64,000 nucleotides of DNA, from positions 154,663 to 218,662 of the forward strand of contig NZ_SJSY01000068.1 in assembly GCF_004352915.1 (NCBI RefSeq), in the 5' to 3' direction. Below are positions 51,985-60,749 of this stretch, one piece after another. The notes under the pieces were generated by a model. The model saw only the letters and a list, made by a program, of their open reading frames with translations, made no database searches and was not told where the DNA came from. The translations under genes were made by a program, and so were the position numbers. Source of the DNA: Flavobacterium zhairuonense (lineage in GTDB: Bacteria; Bacteroidota; Bacteroidia; Flavobacteriales; Flavobacteriaceae). Within the stretch, counting starts at the first letter, position 1. Each line of letters opens with the position of its first letter.

Positions 51985-52362
51985 CTATGATGGTTCGTAT
52001 TGTGATGAGGCTTCTTGCGAAGTTTCATCTGAAGATTCGTGATGAGGTTTCGAAACCAAATTGGTTACAACCAATTGAACGATTGAGCCCAAAATTCCTT
52101 TAAACATAGAATCGCCTTTTCCGACAATAAATCTTTTGGCTAAATATCCAATTCCGATACTGATTGCCGATTGTGCAACGTGGCTTTTGAAACCAACTGT
52201 TTCGTTGATTTCTTCCACCGTATTCCGAATCAAGTTTATAGGTTTTAAGTTCTCTTTGATATCGTCAATTTCATCTTTTATGGAGCACCACTCGGCGTCC
52301 TGACGATCTTCTAACAACTTTATTCTCTGATTTAATTCATCAATAGTGTAAATAGGCTCCAT
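51985..52362 (-). CDS. Small protein of the envelope-stress block, unknown
   Basis: 125 residues. Helical N-terminus (EPIYTIDELNQRIKLLEDRQDAEWCSIKDEIDDIKENLKPINLIRNTVEEI) followed by a glycine-rich hydrophobic segment (AQSAISIGIGYLAKRFIVG and FKGILGSIVQLVVTNLV) and a Ser/Glu-rich tail. Unknown family; the pattern fits a membrane-associated protein. Last gene of a minus-strand run holin-like/YtxH/Lmo0937/porin; 32 bp after the holin-like gene. Confidence 0.72.
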   Translation of the reverse strand: MEPIYTIDELNQRIKLLEDRQDAEWCSIKDEIDDIKENLKPINLIRNTVEEINETVGFKSHVAQSAISIGIGYLAKRFIVGKGDSMFKGILGSIVQLVVTNLVSKPHHESSDETSQEASSQYEPS

Positions 52363-52394
52363 AACAGTCTTTTTTAGTTATCAATAGTTTTAAA

Positions 52395-52754
52395 TCAGTT
52401 TTGTTTTTCTTTTAAAATACTCGAAATGATGGTATTGCCAATTGGAGTTTTTATCAATGAATGATGCGTTTTATGAATCACAATGGCAACGATTAAATAA
52501 AATAGCGCCATGATAAAAAAGCCGTAGTAATACTCTCCAAGTTGTTTTCCTACCCATAAACTGATCCCGATATTAAGGAACAGGGTAAAAAATGCAACAA
52601 CAACGCCGACCGCTATCTTTGATGTTAAGGTTGACACCACATCTGCGACAGAACATACCGTTTTGAGTTTAAGTAATTCCAAACTCGTTTTAGTATAGTT
52701 TTCCGCTTTTTCATAAAGATTTAGGTTCTCGTTTGTTGTTGCATTTGGTTCCAT
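52395..52754 (-). CDS. Phage-holin-superfamily III-like membrane protein
   Basis: 119 residues with two membrane helices (VGVVVAFFTLFLNIGISLWVG and YYGFFIMALFYLIVAIVIH) and a helical N-terminus (YEKAENYTKTSLELLKLKTVCSVADVVSTL). This pattern is that of the 'phage holin family' proteins that accompany YtxH proteins in Bacteroidetes stress loci. No phage genes are nearby, so lysis is unlikely; an envelope role is inferred. Confidence 0.8.
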   Translation of the reverse strand: MEPNATTNENLNLYEKAENYTKTSLELLKLKTVCSVADVVSTLTSKIAVGVVVAFFTLFLNIGISLWVGKQLGEYYYGFFIMALFYLIVAIVIHKTHHSLIKTPIGNTIISSILKEKQN

Positions 52755-52792
52755 GATATAAGGTATTTAGGGTTTAAAAATCTCACTTTTGA

Positions 52793-53077
52793 TTAATAGT
52801 TTGATTTTACAGTTTTTGCCTCGTCTTTAATGGTATTGAAATCTTCTTTAACTTGGTTAAATTTAGATTTTCCTTCGTCCATAATTTCTTTTCCGTTTGA
52901 TTTGATTGTGCTTACAATTCCGTCAAACTTTGCTTTCATGTTATCTCCGTAATCTTTCGATTTATCTTTGATTTTTCGTCTTGTTTCCGAACCTTTATCT
53001 GGTGCAAACAATACTCCTAATAATGCTCCTGCTGCTGCAGCTCCAACAATTCCTAAAATGGTGTTACTTGCTTTCAT
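52793..53077 (-). CDS. YtxH domain protein
   Basis: 94 residues. N-terminal glycine/alanine-rich membrane helix (NTILGIVGAAAAGALLGVLFAP) followed by DKGSETRRKIKDKSKDYGDNMKAKFDGI and a long charged coiled coil. This is the YtxH signature, seen in general-stress proteins of Bacillus and widely in Bacteroidetes. Between the Lmo0937-like and holin-like genes. Confidence 0.9.
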   Translation of the reverse strand: MKASNTILGIVGAAAAGALLGVLFAPDKGSETRRKIKDKSKDYGDNMKAKFDGIVSTIKSNGKEIMDEGKSKFNQVKEDFNTIKDEAKTVKSNY

Positions 53078-53125
53078 AATATTTGATTTTAATGATTAAT
53101 ATATAATTGTGTAATATGATTTGTT

Positions 53126-53278
53126 TTAAATTTCCCTGCCTTTGATTAATCTAAGCAATACAGCAATAATGGCAATCACCAATAAAATGTGAATGATACT
53201 TCCAAAGCTGTAAACAAAGAAACCAAGTGCCCAAAGAATAACCAGTATAACTGCGATTGTATATAATAAATTTGACAT
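53126..53278 (-). CDS. Lmo0937-family small membrane protein
   Basis: 50 residues, read directly from the sequence: MSNLLYTIAVILVILWALGF, then VYSFGSIIHILLVIAIIAVL and LRLIKGREI. Two membrane helices with a short S-G-x-I-H turn, as in Lmo0937 proteins. It belongs to the same run, 34 bp downstream of the porin gene, and is well placed for co-expression with YtxH (48 bp further on). Confidence 0.85.
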   Translation of the reverse strand: MSNLLYTIAVILVILWALGFFVYSFGSIIHILLVIAIIAVLLRLIKGREI

Positions 53279-53312
53279 GGTTTTTATATTTATAGGTTAA
53301 TTAAAATGTTTT

Positions 53313-53957
53313 CTAGTTTAGTTTATACGATAGGTATAAAGACAAATTGCTGTTTTTTGCATCAGGAATCGTAAAGGTGGTTCCTGCAATTGTTCTTTCT
53401 TTTCCAATCGTTGTTAATCCATAATTGTATCGTAATCCAATACTGATCGGACTAAAATCAACTCCAATACCAGCTGATAAACCAGCATCAAATCGGTTTA
53501 AGTCATCAGTGTCGATTTCTTCGTCAAAGTTGAAATCGCCGTCTCCAGAAACTTTAGAACCTACTAGATAAGATGCATATCCTCCGGCATGAATATTAAA
53601 GTTTTTGGTAACGTTTACACGAACTAATAAAGGAACTTCTATATAATTCAGTTTAAATTTTCCTGTTCCGCTTGCAAAAGCGTTGTTGTATTCTAATTCG
53701 GCGCCTTTTGTTGTATAGATAATTTCAGGCTGGATCGCGATAAAATCTGAGATTGGCAAAGTTGCATAAACACCGGCATTGAAACCGTATAAAATATTTT
53801 CGTCGTCAGCATTATTGTTATATAAGTTTGACATGTTGAATCCTCCTTTAACACCAAACTCGGTGGTTACATTTTCGTCGTTTTGGGCTTGAAGCATTCC
53901 AAATGAAGCTGAGAAAAATAAGGCTAAGGCGCATAAAAAATTGATTTGCATTTTCAT
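53313..53957 (-). CDS. Porin family (PorT-like) outer membrane beta-barrel protein
   Basis: 214 residues, signal peptide 1-24 (ending MLQAQ). Strands of an eight-stranded OMP barrel: EFGVKGGFNMSNLY, GFNAGVYATLPISDFIAIQPEIIYTTKGAE, KLNYIEVPLLVRVNVTKNFNIHAGGYASYLVG, FDAGLSAGIGVDFSPISIGLRYNYGLT and LSLYLSYKLN at the end. First gene of the holin-like/YtxH/Lmo0937 run and 36 bp downstream of the DUF4142-like lipoprotein gene. Confidence 0.87.
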   Translation of the reverse strand: MKMQINFLCALALFFSASFGMLQAQNDENVTTEFGVKGGFNMSNLYNNNADDENILYGFNAGVYATLPISDFIAIQPEIIYTTKGAELEYNNAFASGTGKFKLNYIEVPLLVRVNVTKNFNIHAGGYASYLVGSKVSGDGDFNFDEEIDTDDLNRFDAGLSAGIGVDFSPISIGLRYNYGLTTIGKERTIAGTTFTIPDAKNSNLSLYLSYKLN

Positions 53958-53993
53958 AGTAAAAAAATTAGTTAATAATAGATTGTAAGGCGT

Positions 53994-54575
53994 TTAAATA
54001 AATTCTGTTTTAAGTCTTTCGGTTTCTCTCAAAAGCTGATACTGTTCTGGCAAATATTGAAGCACTAATTTTAAAATGGTTTCGTCATTCGTTTCTGTCG
54101 AAATATTTTCAAACAATTTAATTTGTTCTGATAATGACTCCGATATTGAATTCAGATAAATTCGGTCAAAAGTGTTTTCATTTGTATCAATCAATTCAAA
54201 TAAATCTCTTTTATGGCTCACATTTATGTCAGTAATGATGACTAGTTTTTTGTTTGCCATTTCAGCTATTTTTTGAAGCAATTGATTTTGATTGTCTTCA
54301 ATTTTTTTGCTCAGATCCTGTATCGGATTTTCTGAATGTTTTTGTGCAAATTGACTTTTTGAAATAAGAGCATTGCTTACATTTGCTACCGCAATAAAAA
54401 AGGATGTTTCTGCTAAATCCTGATCATTTTGCTGTTTGTTGATTTGGTTAAAAGTCTCATTTTTAAAGACGTTTGCTTTTTGATGTTCTTTCTTTCCGCA
54501 TGCTGAAAAAAATAGTATTGTCAATAAGAAAACGACTTTTAAAATAGCTGCTTTTATTTTGGGCTTTGCTTTCAT
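53994..54575 (-). CDS. DUF4142-like lipoprotein
   Basis: 193 residues with lipobox LFFSAC (KVVFLLTILFFSACGKKE). The mature protein is all-helical: AETSFFIAVANVSNALISKSQFAQKHSENPIQDLSKKIEDNQNQLLQKIAEMANKK resembles the DUF4142 ferritin-like helical domain but is shorter on motifs, so the link is tentative. Same strand as the porin gene (gap 36 bp). Confidence 0.7.
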   Translation of the reverse strand: MKAKPKIKAAILKVVFLLTILFFSACGKKEHQKANVFKNETFNQINKQQNDQDLAETSFFIAVANVSNALISKSQFAQKHSENPIQDLSKKIEDNQNQLLQKIAEMANKKLVIITDINVSHKRDLFELIDTNENTFDRIYLNSISESLSEQIKLFENISTETNDETILKLVLQYLPEQYQLLRETERLKTEFI

Positions 54576-54986
54576 TATTACTTCATAAAGTATTACATTA
54601 CAAAGGTGCTAACGAATAAGAAGTTTTGCCTTACAGCATAAAAAAGAAACGTTATATAATTCCCATAATCTGTTTATACAAAGGCTGTAAGGAGTTTTTT
54701 TAAAATAAAAAAAGAGGCTTTATAAAAAGTATTGGATGATCCAAGATCAGCTTCGTAGAAGCGAAATATTTATAGAAATTACATTTATTATCTACAACAA
54801 AGCTCCAGTGGAGCGACATTTTTTTTAATGTGAGTCTATTTTGCTCCTCTGGCGCTCTTATGCATATCTGTATTATTGAATATCTATAAATATTCTACCC
54901 CGCTGGGGCTTAAAAAATAAACAGAAATATAAAAAAGTAAATAGGCTGTCACTTTTCGGATGGCCAACTGTAAGAATTTTTGTTTT
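54576..54986. other. Gene-free stretch with clustered palindromic intergenic repeats
   Basis: Holds several short GC-containing palindromes in an A/T-rich background: AGCTTCGTAGAAGCGAAATA (from 54749), AAGCTCCAGTGGAGCGAC (from 54799), TGCTCCTCTGGCGCTC (from 54841) and ACCCCGCTGGGGCT (from 54896), a REP-like array. No gene seen in its remainder. Confidence 0.6.
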
Positions 54987-56771
54987 TTAGTCTGGAAGAA
55001 AAACGGTAAAGACAGAACCTTTTTCAGGAGCACTGTCAGCCAAAATATAACCTTTATGGTTTTCGACAATTTTTTTGCAAATTGCTAATCCGATTCCGGT
55101 TCCAGGATAATCGGTTTTTGAATGCAAGCGCTGGAAAAGAATAAATATGGTTTCTTTAAACTGCGGATCAAATCCCATTCCATTATCTGAAAAAGTTATT
55201 TTATGGAATTTCTTCGTTGTTTGTTCCAATAAATCTGGATAATCTGCAGAAAGCACTTTTGTGCTCTCGATATTAATTTCCGGAATTCGGCCCGGTTGGC
55301 TGTATTTAAGAGAATTTCCAATCAAGTTGATGAAAAGCTGTTCGATTTGATACGGAATAACATCTAATTTCGGCAATTTTGAAGCTGTAATGACGGCTTT
55401 TTTCTCATGTATAATTTCCGTCAATTCAGATTCTGCGTTATGGAGCAATTCATTCAAATTCGATTTTAGGAACTCTTTTTTTGTGGTGTTGGTTCTCGAA
55501 AAAAGTAATAAATCGTCAATTAAAACGCGCATTCTTTTTGCCGAACTTTCAATTTTAGAAAGATATTCGCGGGCACTGTCAGACATAACGGCTTTATCAG
55601 CATCAGAAACTCTGGAGATAAAAGTCTGAATTTTTCTCAGTGGTTCTTGTAAATCGTGACTCGCAACGTGATTGAAAGAAGCCAGTTCTTTATTGCTTTT
55701 TTCTAATTCTCTGTTTCGTTCTTGAAGTTCAATATTTAAAAGATGCTCATCTGTAATATCAAAATTGATTCCGAGCAAGATTTTGCTTCCTTGCTGATCG
55801 GTCAATAATTTTCCGGTAGATTTAAAATAACGTATTTCGTGATCGGGACGCACAATTTTGTAGTAAATAAAAGGAAGATTCCCTTTTTGGATGATTCCTT
55901 CCATTGAAGCGGCCACAGCATCTTTATCTTCGGGATGCACAAATTCAATAAAAGTCTCTTTTTCAGGAACAAAAGAATTCGGTTCAACGCCCAACAGCCT
56001 AAATTGGTTGTCGGAATAGTCAATTTTGTTTGAATCCAAATCCCATTGCCAAGTGCTGAATTTTCCAATTTTTTCAGATTCAGCCATTAAACCGCTAGAA
56101 ATTAAAAGCTTTTTATTGAAGACTTTCAAACGCTCAAAATCTCTGCTGATTTGTCTGTAGGCCAATAAAATAAAAGTAAGTGCAGTCAAGAATAATGAAA
56201 TAGAGAAAATCGGACTTAACGAGATTTCTTGATCGTAAATTTTAAGTCGGTTTTCCAAATATTTTTTCTCAATGTCATTCATTTTATCCACTTGAAACCG
56301 AATGTTTTCCATTAAAATTCGGCCTCCAAACATATGATTGTCAAGTTTCCTTTTATCATATGTTTTGGGATCGCTGTATTTCAGGCAATTTTCAAAAGAG
56401 ACAAATCGCTGGATAATTAGCTTGAATAAATTTTCGAGATTTTGTTGCTGAATTGGATTGTCAGCGGTCAGTTTTTTAAGTGTAACAAAAGAAGCGTTTA
56501 CTTTGTCGCGCGAATAAAGATAGGGTGCTAAGAAACGGCCATTACGTGTTATGATGTAACCGCGCTGGCCCGTTTCAGCATCTTTTATAGCCGACATTAA
56601 TCGCTCTAATTGAATGTTTATTTCATAAGTATGCATAACCAATTTACTTGATTCATTCAAGTCTTGGTTATGTTTGTAAGCGATTGAAGAAAGAAATAAC
56701 AGAATGAAAACTGCGATTACAAAAATAACTCTCAAAGAGTTTGAAGAATTAAAATTTGGTATCCATTTCAT
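54987..56771 (-). CDS. Hybrid-free sensor histidine kinase with CHASE3 and PAS domains
   Basis: 594 residues. Membrane helix 1 (about 14-31), CHASE3-type periplasmic domain (about 42-180; HTYEINIQLERLMSAIKDAETGQRGYIITRNGRFLAPY), membrane helix 2 (about 187-206), PAS/PAC domain (about 233-340), coiled linker, HisKA with phospho-acceptor H372 in NHVASHDLQEPLRKIQTF, and an HATPase domain with LFINLIGNSLKYSQPG, FSDNGMGFDPQF and YPGTGIGLAICKKIV. Signals to the single-domain response regulator encoded 12 bp upstream on the same strand. The cue is unknown; position in a stress block suggests envelope or oxidative stress. Confidence 0.95.
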   Translation of the reverse strand: MKWIPNFNSSNSLRVIFVIAVFILLFLSSIAYKHNQDLNESSKLVMHTYEINIQLERLMSAIKDAETGQRGYIITRNGRFLAPYLYSRDKVNASFVTLKKLTADNPIQQQNLENLFKLIIQRFVSFENCLKYSDPKTYDKRKLDNHMFGGRILMENIRFQVDKMNDIEKKYLENRLKIYDQEISLSPIFSISLFLTALTFILLAYRQISRDFERLKVFNKKLLISSGLMAESEKIGKFSTWQWDLDSNKIDYSDNQFRLLGVEPNSFVPEKETFIEFVHPEDKDAVAASMEGIIQKGNLPFIYYKIVRPDHEIRYFKSTGKLLTDQQGSKILLGINFDITDEHLLNIELQERNRELEKSNKELASFNHVASHDLQEPLRKIQTFISRVSDADKAVMSDSAREYLSKIESSAKRMRVLIDDLLLFSRTNTTKKEFLKSNLNELLHNAESELTEIIHEKKAVITASKLPKLDVIPYQIEQLFINLIGNSLKYSQPGRIPEINIESTKVLSADYPDLLEQTTKKFHKITFSDNGMGFDPQFKETIFILFQRLHSKTDYPGTGIGLAICKKIVENHKGYILADSAPEKGSVFTVFLPD

Positions 56772-56783
56772 GGCAGGCGTATA

Positions 56784-57233
56784 CTATTTTAGTCGCAGCA
56801 GGAAATTATCACGGTTTAACCCTGAGGTATGATAGTGCCAGTTTACGGTCACGACTTCATTAATTATTTTTTTAAGTGTATTAAAATCACTTGGTTTTTT
56901 GATATAAATATTGGCACCCTGAATAAAAGTATCTTCAATATCTTCTTCAGATGATGAAGTAGAGTAGATGGCAATAATAATATTTTTGAGACGTTCGGTT
57001 TTTTTTATTTCAATCAAACATTCCTTTCCCGTCTTTTTTGGCATGTTCAAATCCAGAAATAAAATATCCGGAAGTTTGTTGTCAGGATTATTTAAATGAT
57101 CCATCAATTGCATTCCGTCATGAACAAAATCTACATTGGTCTGAATTTTTATTTCTTCAAATGCATCCTTAAAAAAAAGACGATCATCTTCATCATCATC
57201 AGCCAATAAAATATATAATGCGTTTTTTTGCAT
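56784..57233 (-). CDS. Single-domain response regulator (Rcp1/CheY-like)
   Basis: 149 residues, a receiver domain only: acidic patch LLADDDEDDRLFF, phospho-acceptor Asp in DILFLDLNMPKKTGKECL, IAIYSTSSSEED (Ser/Thr switch) and YIKKPSDF (Lys). No output domain, so it acts through protein contacts or phosphotransfer. Encoded just before the histidine kinase (12 bp) and after the AraC-like regulator (21 bp). Confidence 0.93.
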   Translation of the reverse strand: MQKNALYILLADDDEDDRLFFKDAFEEIKIQTNVDFVHDGMQLMDHLNNPDNKLPDILFLDLNMPKKTGKECLIEIKKTERLKNIIIAIYSTSSSEEDIEDTFIQGANIYIKKPSDFNTLKKIINEVVTVNWHYHTSGLNRDNFLLRLK

Positions 57234-57254
57234 TTTAGTGTGGTATTTGGGTTT

Positions 57255-57806
57255 TTATTTTAAATTTTCTCTTCGCTTCTTGATAATTCTCTGAAAAGCC
57301 GATGGCGTAATTCCGGTTGTATTTTTAAACTGCGTACTCAAATGCGCAACACTTGAATAGTTGAGTAAAAAAGCAATTTCGGTTAAGCTCATTTCATTGA
57401 TTATGATCAATTGTTTAGCTCTTTCAATTTTCTGTAAAATGATGAAATTTTCGATTGAAGAATAGGTTACTTCCGAAAAAACATTCGATAAATAGCCATA
57501 ACTGTGGTTCAGTTTTTCGGCCAAAAAAACAGAACTTTTGTAGTTGTTGCTGTCTTCCATAAAAACCAGTTCGATTATGGCGTCTTTTATTTTTTGCACC
57601 AAAACGCTTTTTTGATTTTCTACAATCTCAAAACCGCACGGGCTTAAATTATTTTTTAAAGTTTCGAGTGCATCAGCATCAAGATTGTCGGCAATCTCAA
57701 TCTCTCCAAAACCTAAACTTGTAAAATTAATATTTTGCTGTTCAAGATTGTGTTTAAGATAAAGAGAACAAATGGTATTAATGTCGAACTTTATAAATAG
57801 TTTCAT
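57255..57806 (-). CDS. AraC-family regulator with HMA-like N-terminal domain
   Basis: 183 residues. The N-terminal 75 residues form an alpha/beta ferredoxin-like (HMA-type) domain: KLFIKFDINTICSLYLKHNLEQQNINFTSLGFGEIEIADNLDADALETLKNNL...GFEIV, lacking the metal-binding CxxC. The C-terminus is a two-HTH AraC domain (SSIENFIILQKIERAKQLIIINEMSLTEIAFLLNYSSVAHLSTQFKNTTGITPSAFQRI). First gene of the AraC/regulator/kinase run and probably linked to it. Confidence 0.88.
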   Translation of the reverse strand: MKLFIKFDINTICSLYLKHNLEQQNINFTSLGFGEIEIADNLDADALETLKNNLSPCGFEIVENQKSVLVQKIKDAIIELVFMEDSNNYKSSVFLAEKLNHSYGYLSNVFSEVTYSSIENFIILQKIERAKQLIIINEMSLTEIAFLLNYSSVAHLSTQFKNTTGITPSAFQRIIKKRRENLK

Positions 57807-57909
57807 TTTATAAAAATTTGGTTAAAGATACTCAATTTATTTTTGGCGTTAATGTTTAATCTTTGATAAGAATGTTGAAACAGATGAAAAAGAAATAAAA
57901 TTTTCAAAA

Positions 57910-57948
57910 AAATACCGCCTAATATTTGTATTACTAGACGGTATTTCC
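57910..57948 (-). terminator. Terminator of the CsbD gene
   Basis: AAATACCG...CGGTATTT stem with one internal mismatch; the A-tract on the plus strand gives the minus-strand T-run. It lies 23 bp past the CsbD stop. Confidence 0.75.
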
Positions 57949-57970
57949 CTGAATTGAGTTCAAGTTCTTT

Positions 57971-58156
57971 TTACAAATCTGAAAGGATTTGATGAAATTC
58001 TTCTTTGGTTTTACCCAATTTTTGCTGCAGTCTTCCGTACATCTCGTCTTCTTTTCCTTCAGCAAACAGTAAATCATCATCTGTCAGTTCAGCATATTTT
58101 TGTTTTAATTTCCCTTTTAGCTCATTCCAGTTTCCTTTTATTTCGGTAGTATTCAT
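57971..58156 (-). CDS. CsbD family stress protein
   Basis: 61 residues, complete and typical: [29 protein letters not shown], then [29 protein letters not shown]. CsbD proteins are small, soluble, stress-induced bundles of unknown role. Located between the AraC gene and dps. Confidence 0.93.
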   Translation of the reverse strand: MNTTEIKGNWNELKGKLKQKYAELTDDDLLFAEGKEDEMYGRLQQKLGKTKEEFHQILSDL

Positions 58157-58264
58157 GACTGTTCTATTTGAAATTAATTACAATGTAAAGTTCCAATTTT
58201 TAAAGCTGAAAGCTGTTACATTAATTTTGGATATTGTTGCATAATTTGCACTTTCAATTCAAAT

Positions 58265-58738
58265 TTAAGCTTGGTAACGGCGCAATACCCAAGCCATTTT
58301 TTCATGTTCCTGCAGTAATCCTGTGACAAAATCGGCAGAGCCGGCGTCTTGCGTTTCGTTCTCAAAAACCGGAATGTAATCTCGAAATTCTTTTATCAAT
58401 TGTTCGTGGTTTTCAAGAAGCTCTTCCAACATGTGTTTTTGCGAAGCATATTCTTTCGGAGATTCTTTCAAAGTTGAATTTTCGATAAACTCTTTCATTG
58501 TTCCGATGGCTTTTTCGCCAAGTTGGCTAATACGTTCAGCAACTTCATCAATTTGCGCTTCTAGAACACGATATTGGTCTTCAAATAATTTGTGCAATTC
58601 CATAAAGCTGTTTCCAGAAATATTCCAATGAAATTTTCTGGTTTTGACATAAAGCGTCATTTCGTTTGACAAAATAGTGGCTAATATACTCGTGCTCTTT
58701 TTTAAATGTGATGTCGAAATTCCAATATTTGGGCTCAT
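58265..58738 (-). CDS. Dps DNA-protection ferritin-like protein
   Basis: 157 residues. The ferroxidase-site residues are all present: H37 (FHW), H49, E53, D64 and E68 in KFHWNISGNSFMELHKLFEDQYRVLEAQIDEVAERI. A four-helix core follows to HEKMAWVLRRYQA. It assembles into a dodecamer that oxidises and stores iron and protects DNA from peroxide. Peroxide-responsive expression is expected, consistent with the nearby katG and CsbD. Confidence 0.95.
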   Translation of the reverse strand: MSPNIGISTSHLKKSTSILATILSNEMTLYVKTRKFHWNISGNSFMELHKLFEDQYRVLEAQIDEVAERISQLGEKAIGTMKEFIENSTLKESPKEYASQKHMLEELLENHEQLIKEFRDYIPVFENETQDAGSADFVTGLLQEHEKMAWVLRRYQA

Positions 58739-58881
58739 AATGGTCTGATTTTTAGGTTCAGTTTCAAAATTAGAGAAGAAGTGTTTCTTTTTTCTTATAT
58801 AATTTTTAAGAGTTGTTACAGGAATTCAATGTTAAATTAGATAATTAGGAAATTGGGCAATTAGATAATGGAAGCCTGATA

Positions 58882-58922
58882 ACAATTCACAATTCACAAT
58901 TCACAATTCACAATTCACAATT
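58882..58922. repeat. Tandem heptamer repeat (ACAATTC) upstream of pyrF
   Basis: 5.9 copies of ACAATTC in perfect tandem, ending 8 bp before the pyrF -7 box (TAATTTTG, 58931-58938), so the array covers the expected -33 position. Confidence 0.85.
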
Positions 58923-58930
58923 ATAATTTG

Positions 58931-58938
58931 TAATTTTG
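58931..58938 (+). promoter_or_regulatory. -7 box of pyrF
   Basis: TAATTTTG matches TAnnTTTG, 20 bp before the ATG. Confidence 0.5.
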
Positions 58939-58958
58939 GCGCACTATTAAAACACACT

Positions 58959-59780
58959 ATGACAACACAACAGCTGCACGAACAAATTCTTCAAAAAAAA
59001 TCATTTCTATGCGTTGGCCTAGATCCTGATTTATCTAAAATGCCTCAACATTTATTAGAAACCGAAGATCCTATTTTCGAATTCAATAAAGCAATAATTG
59101 ATGCAACTCACGATTTAACAGTTGGCTACAAACCAAACACTGCTTTTTTTGAAGCATACGGAATAAAAGGCTGGATGTCATTGCAGAAAACAATTAATTA
59201 CATCAACGAAAATTACCCAGATATTTTCACAATTGCCGATGCAAAACGTGGCGATATTGGAAATACATCAAGCATGTACGCAAAAGCTTTTTTTGAAGAT
59301 TTGAATTTTGACAGTGTAACCGTTGCTCCATATATGGGAAAAGACTCGGTTGAACCTTTTTTGGCTTTTGAAAACAAACATACAATTATGTTGGCTTTAA
59401 CTTCAAATGAAGGCGCTTTCGATTTTCAGACTTTAAATACAAACGGAACCGAATTGTATAAACAAGTTTTGGAAACTTCTAAAACATGGAAAAACAGCGA
59501 AAACTTAATGTACGTTGTAGGTGCAACAAAAGCGGAATATTTTGCTGACATCAGAAAAATTGTCCCAGACAGCTTTTTACTAGTTCCAGGAATTGGCGCT
59601 CAAGGCGGAAGTTTGTCGGAAGTTTGCAAATACGGAATGAACGATAAAATTGGTTTGTTGGTAAATTCAGCAAGAGCCATTATTTATGCTTCAAAAGGAA
59701 CTGATTTTGCTGAAAAGGCAAGGGAAGAAGCTTTGAAAGTACAGCAGGAAATGGAAGAAATTATGAATTCTAAGTTTTAA
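58959..59780 (+). CDS. pyrF: Orotidine 5'-phosphate decarboxylase
   Basis: Last step of UMP synthesis. 273 residues of the long (type 2) bacterial form, with [26 protein letters not shown], and the catalytic D-x-K-x-x-D core in [19 protein letters not shown], followed by [22 protein letters not shown] and [10 protein letters not shown]. Complete. Preceded by a tandem heptamer and a -7 box. Confidence 0.97.
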   Translation: MTTQQLHEQILQKKSFLCVGLDPDLSKMPQHLLETEDPIFEFNKAIIDATHDLTVGYKPNTAFFEAYGIKGWMSLQKTINYINENYPDIFTIADAKRGDIGNTSSMYAKAFFEDLNFDSVTVAPYMGKDSVEPFLAFENKHTIMLALTSNEGAFDFQTLNTNGTELYKQVLETSKTWKNSENLMYVVGATKAEYFADIRKIVPDSFLLVPGIGAQGGSLSEVCKYGMNDKIGLLVNSARAIIYASKGTDFAEKAREEALKVQQEMEEIMNSKF

Positions 59781-59808
59781 ATAACTTTATAAATACATTT
59801 AACCGCAA

Positions 59809-59890
59809 AGTTCGCTAAGATTTTTCGCAAGGTTCGCAAGGAAAAAACTTTGCGTTCTTAGCGTAAATCTTTGCGAACTTTGCGGTTAAA
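59809..59890. repeat. AACCGCAAAG-type inverted repeat between pyrF and the receptor gene
   Basis: The outer arms TTAACCGCAAAGTTCGC and GCGAACTTTGCGGTTAA are near-perfect complements, with further imperfect pairing inside. The family recurs at 60750-60847 and 61064-61171. Confidence 0.75.
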
Positions 59891-59906
59891 ATGACAATCT
59901 AAATTA

Positions 59907-60707
59907 ATGAAACAATTAAAAGATCAATTAGGAACTATTCATTCTTTTGAAAATGCTCCAAAACGAATTATCTCACTTGTTCCTTCGCAAACCGAATTAT
60001 TATATGATTTGGGTTTAGAAGAAAAAATAATCGGGATTACAAAATTTTGCGTTCATCCGTTTCATTTTAAATCAACTAAAAAGATTGTCGGCGGCACAAA
60101 GAAGATTCATTTTGAGAAAATAAAGCTTTTACAGCCCGATATTATAATTTGCAATAAAGAAGAAAATACCGAAGAAATTGTAAACCAATTAAAAGAAATT
60201 TGTCCAGTTTGGGTGACGAATATTTTGTCTATAGAAGATAATTTTCAAATGATTTCTGATTTCGGCCAAATTTTCAATTGCAGAACCGAAGCTCAAAAAT
60301 GGAATGATAAATTGGCCTTCGCTTTAACCGATTTCAAAAAATACATTCAGAATGTAGAAGTCAAAAAAGCGGCTTATTTTATTTGGAAGAATCCGTATAT
60401 GGTTGCAGGAAATGATACTTATATAAATGAATTACTAAAACTGAATCATTTTAAAAACATTTACGAAGATAAAGGAAGATACCCGGAAATTGAATTAAAG
60501 AAAATGCGTTTAGAAGGTGATCCAGATATTGTTTTCCTTTCTTCTGAACCTTACCCTTTTAAAGAAGAAGATGCTTTCGAAATTGGAAGATTTACACATC
60601 ATGCCAAAACGATTTTCGTAGACGGTGAAATGTTCTCTTGGCACGGAAGTAGATTATTAAAGGCTTTCGCTTATTTCAAATTACTGCATGAAAGATTGAA
60701 GAATTAG
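59907..60707 (+). CDS. Helical-backbone metal-receptor (BtuF/FecB-like) protein without signal peptide
   Basis: 266 residues. The ABC-transporter substrate-binding fold of helical-backbone type: NAPKRIISLVPSQTELLYDLGLEEKIIGITKFCVHP, VGGTKKIHFEKIKLLQPDIIICNKEENTEEIV, then a linking helix and KKAAYFIWKNPYMVAGNDTYINELLKL, DPDIVFLSSEPYPFKEEDA and FSWHGSRLLKAF. Members bind vitamin B12, heme or ferric siderophores in the periplasm, but no signal peptide or lipobox is visible. Directly downstream of pyrF. Confidence 0.85.
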   Translation: MKQLKDQLGTIHSFENAPKRIISLVPSQTELLYDLGLEEKIIGITKFCVHPFHFKSTKKIVGGTKKIHFEKIKLLQPDIIICNKEENTEEIVNQLKEICPVWVTNILSIEDNFQMISDFGQIFNCRTEAQKWNDKLAFALTDFKKYIQNVEVKKAAYFIWKNPYMVAGNDTYINELLKLNHFKNIYEDKGRYPEIELKKMRLEGDPDIVFLSSEPYPFKEEDAFEIGRFTHHAKTIFVDGEMFSWHGSRLLKAFAYFKLLHERLKN

Positions 60708-60749
60708 TTTTTTTTGTTTCAGGTTTCAAATTTCAAGTTGTCGGAAACT

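Noticed and set aside
52395..52754. Prophage remnant based on the holin-like gene
   Set aside because: No other phage gene is nearby, and such holin-like proteins regularly accompany YtxH and Lmo0937 proteins in Bacteroidetes stress loci.
58882..58922. CRISPR array
   Set aside because: The repeats are 7 bp in direct tandem with no spacers; no cas genes are present.
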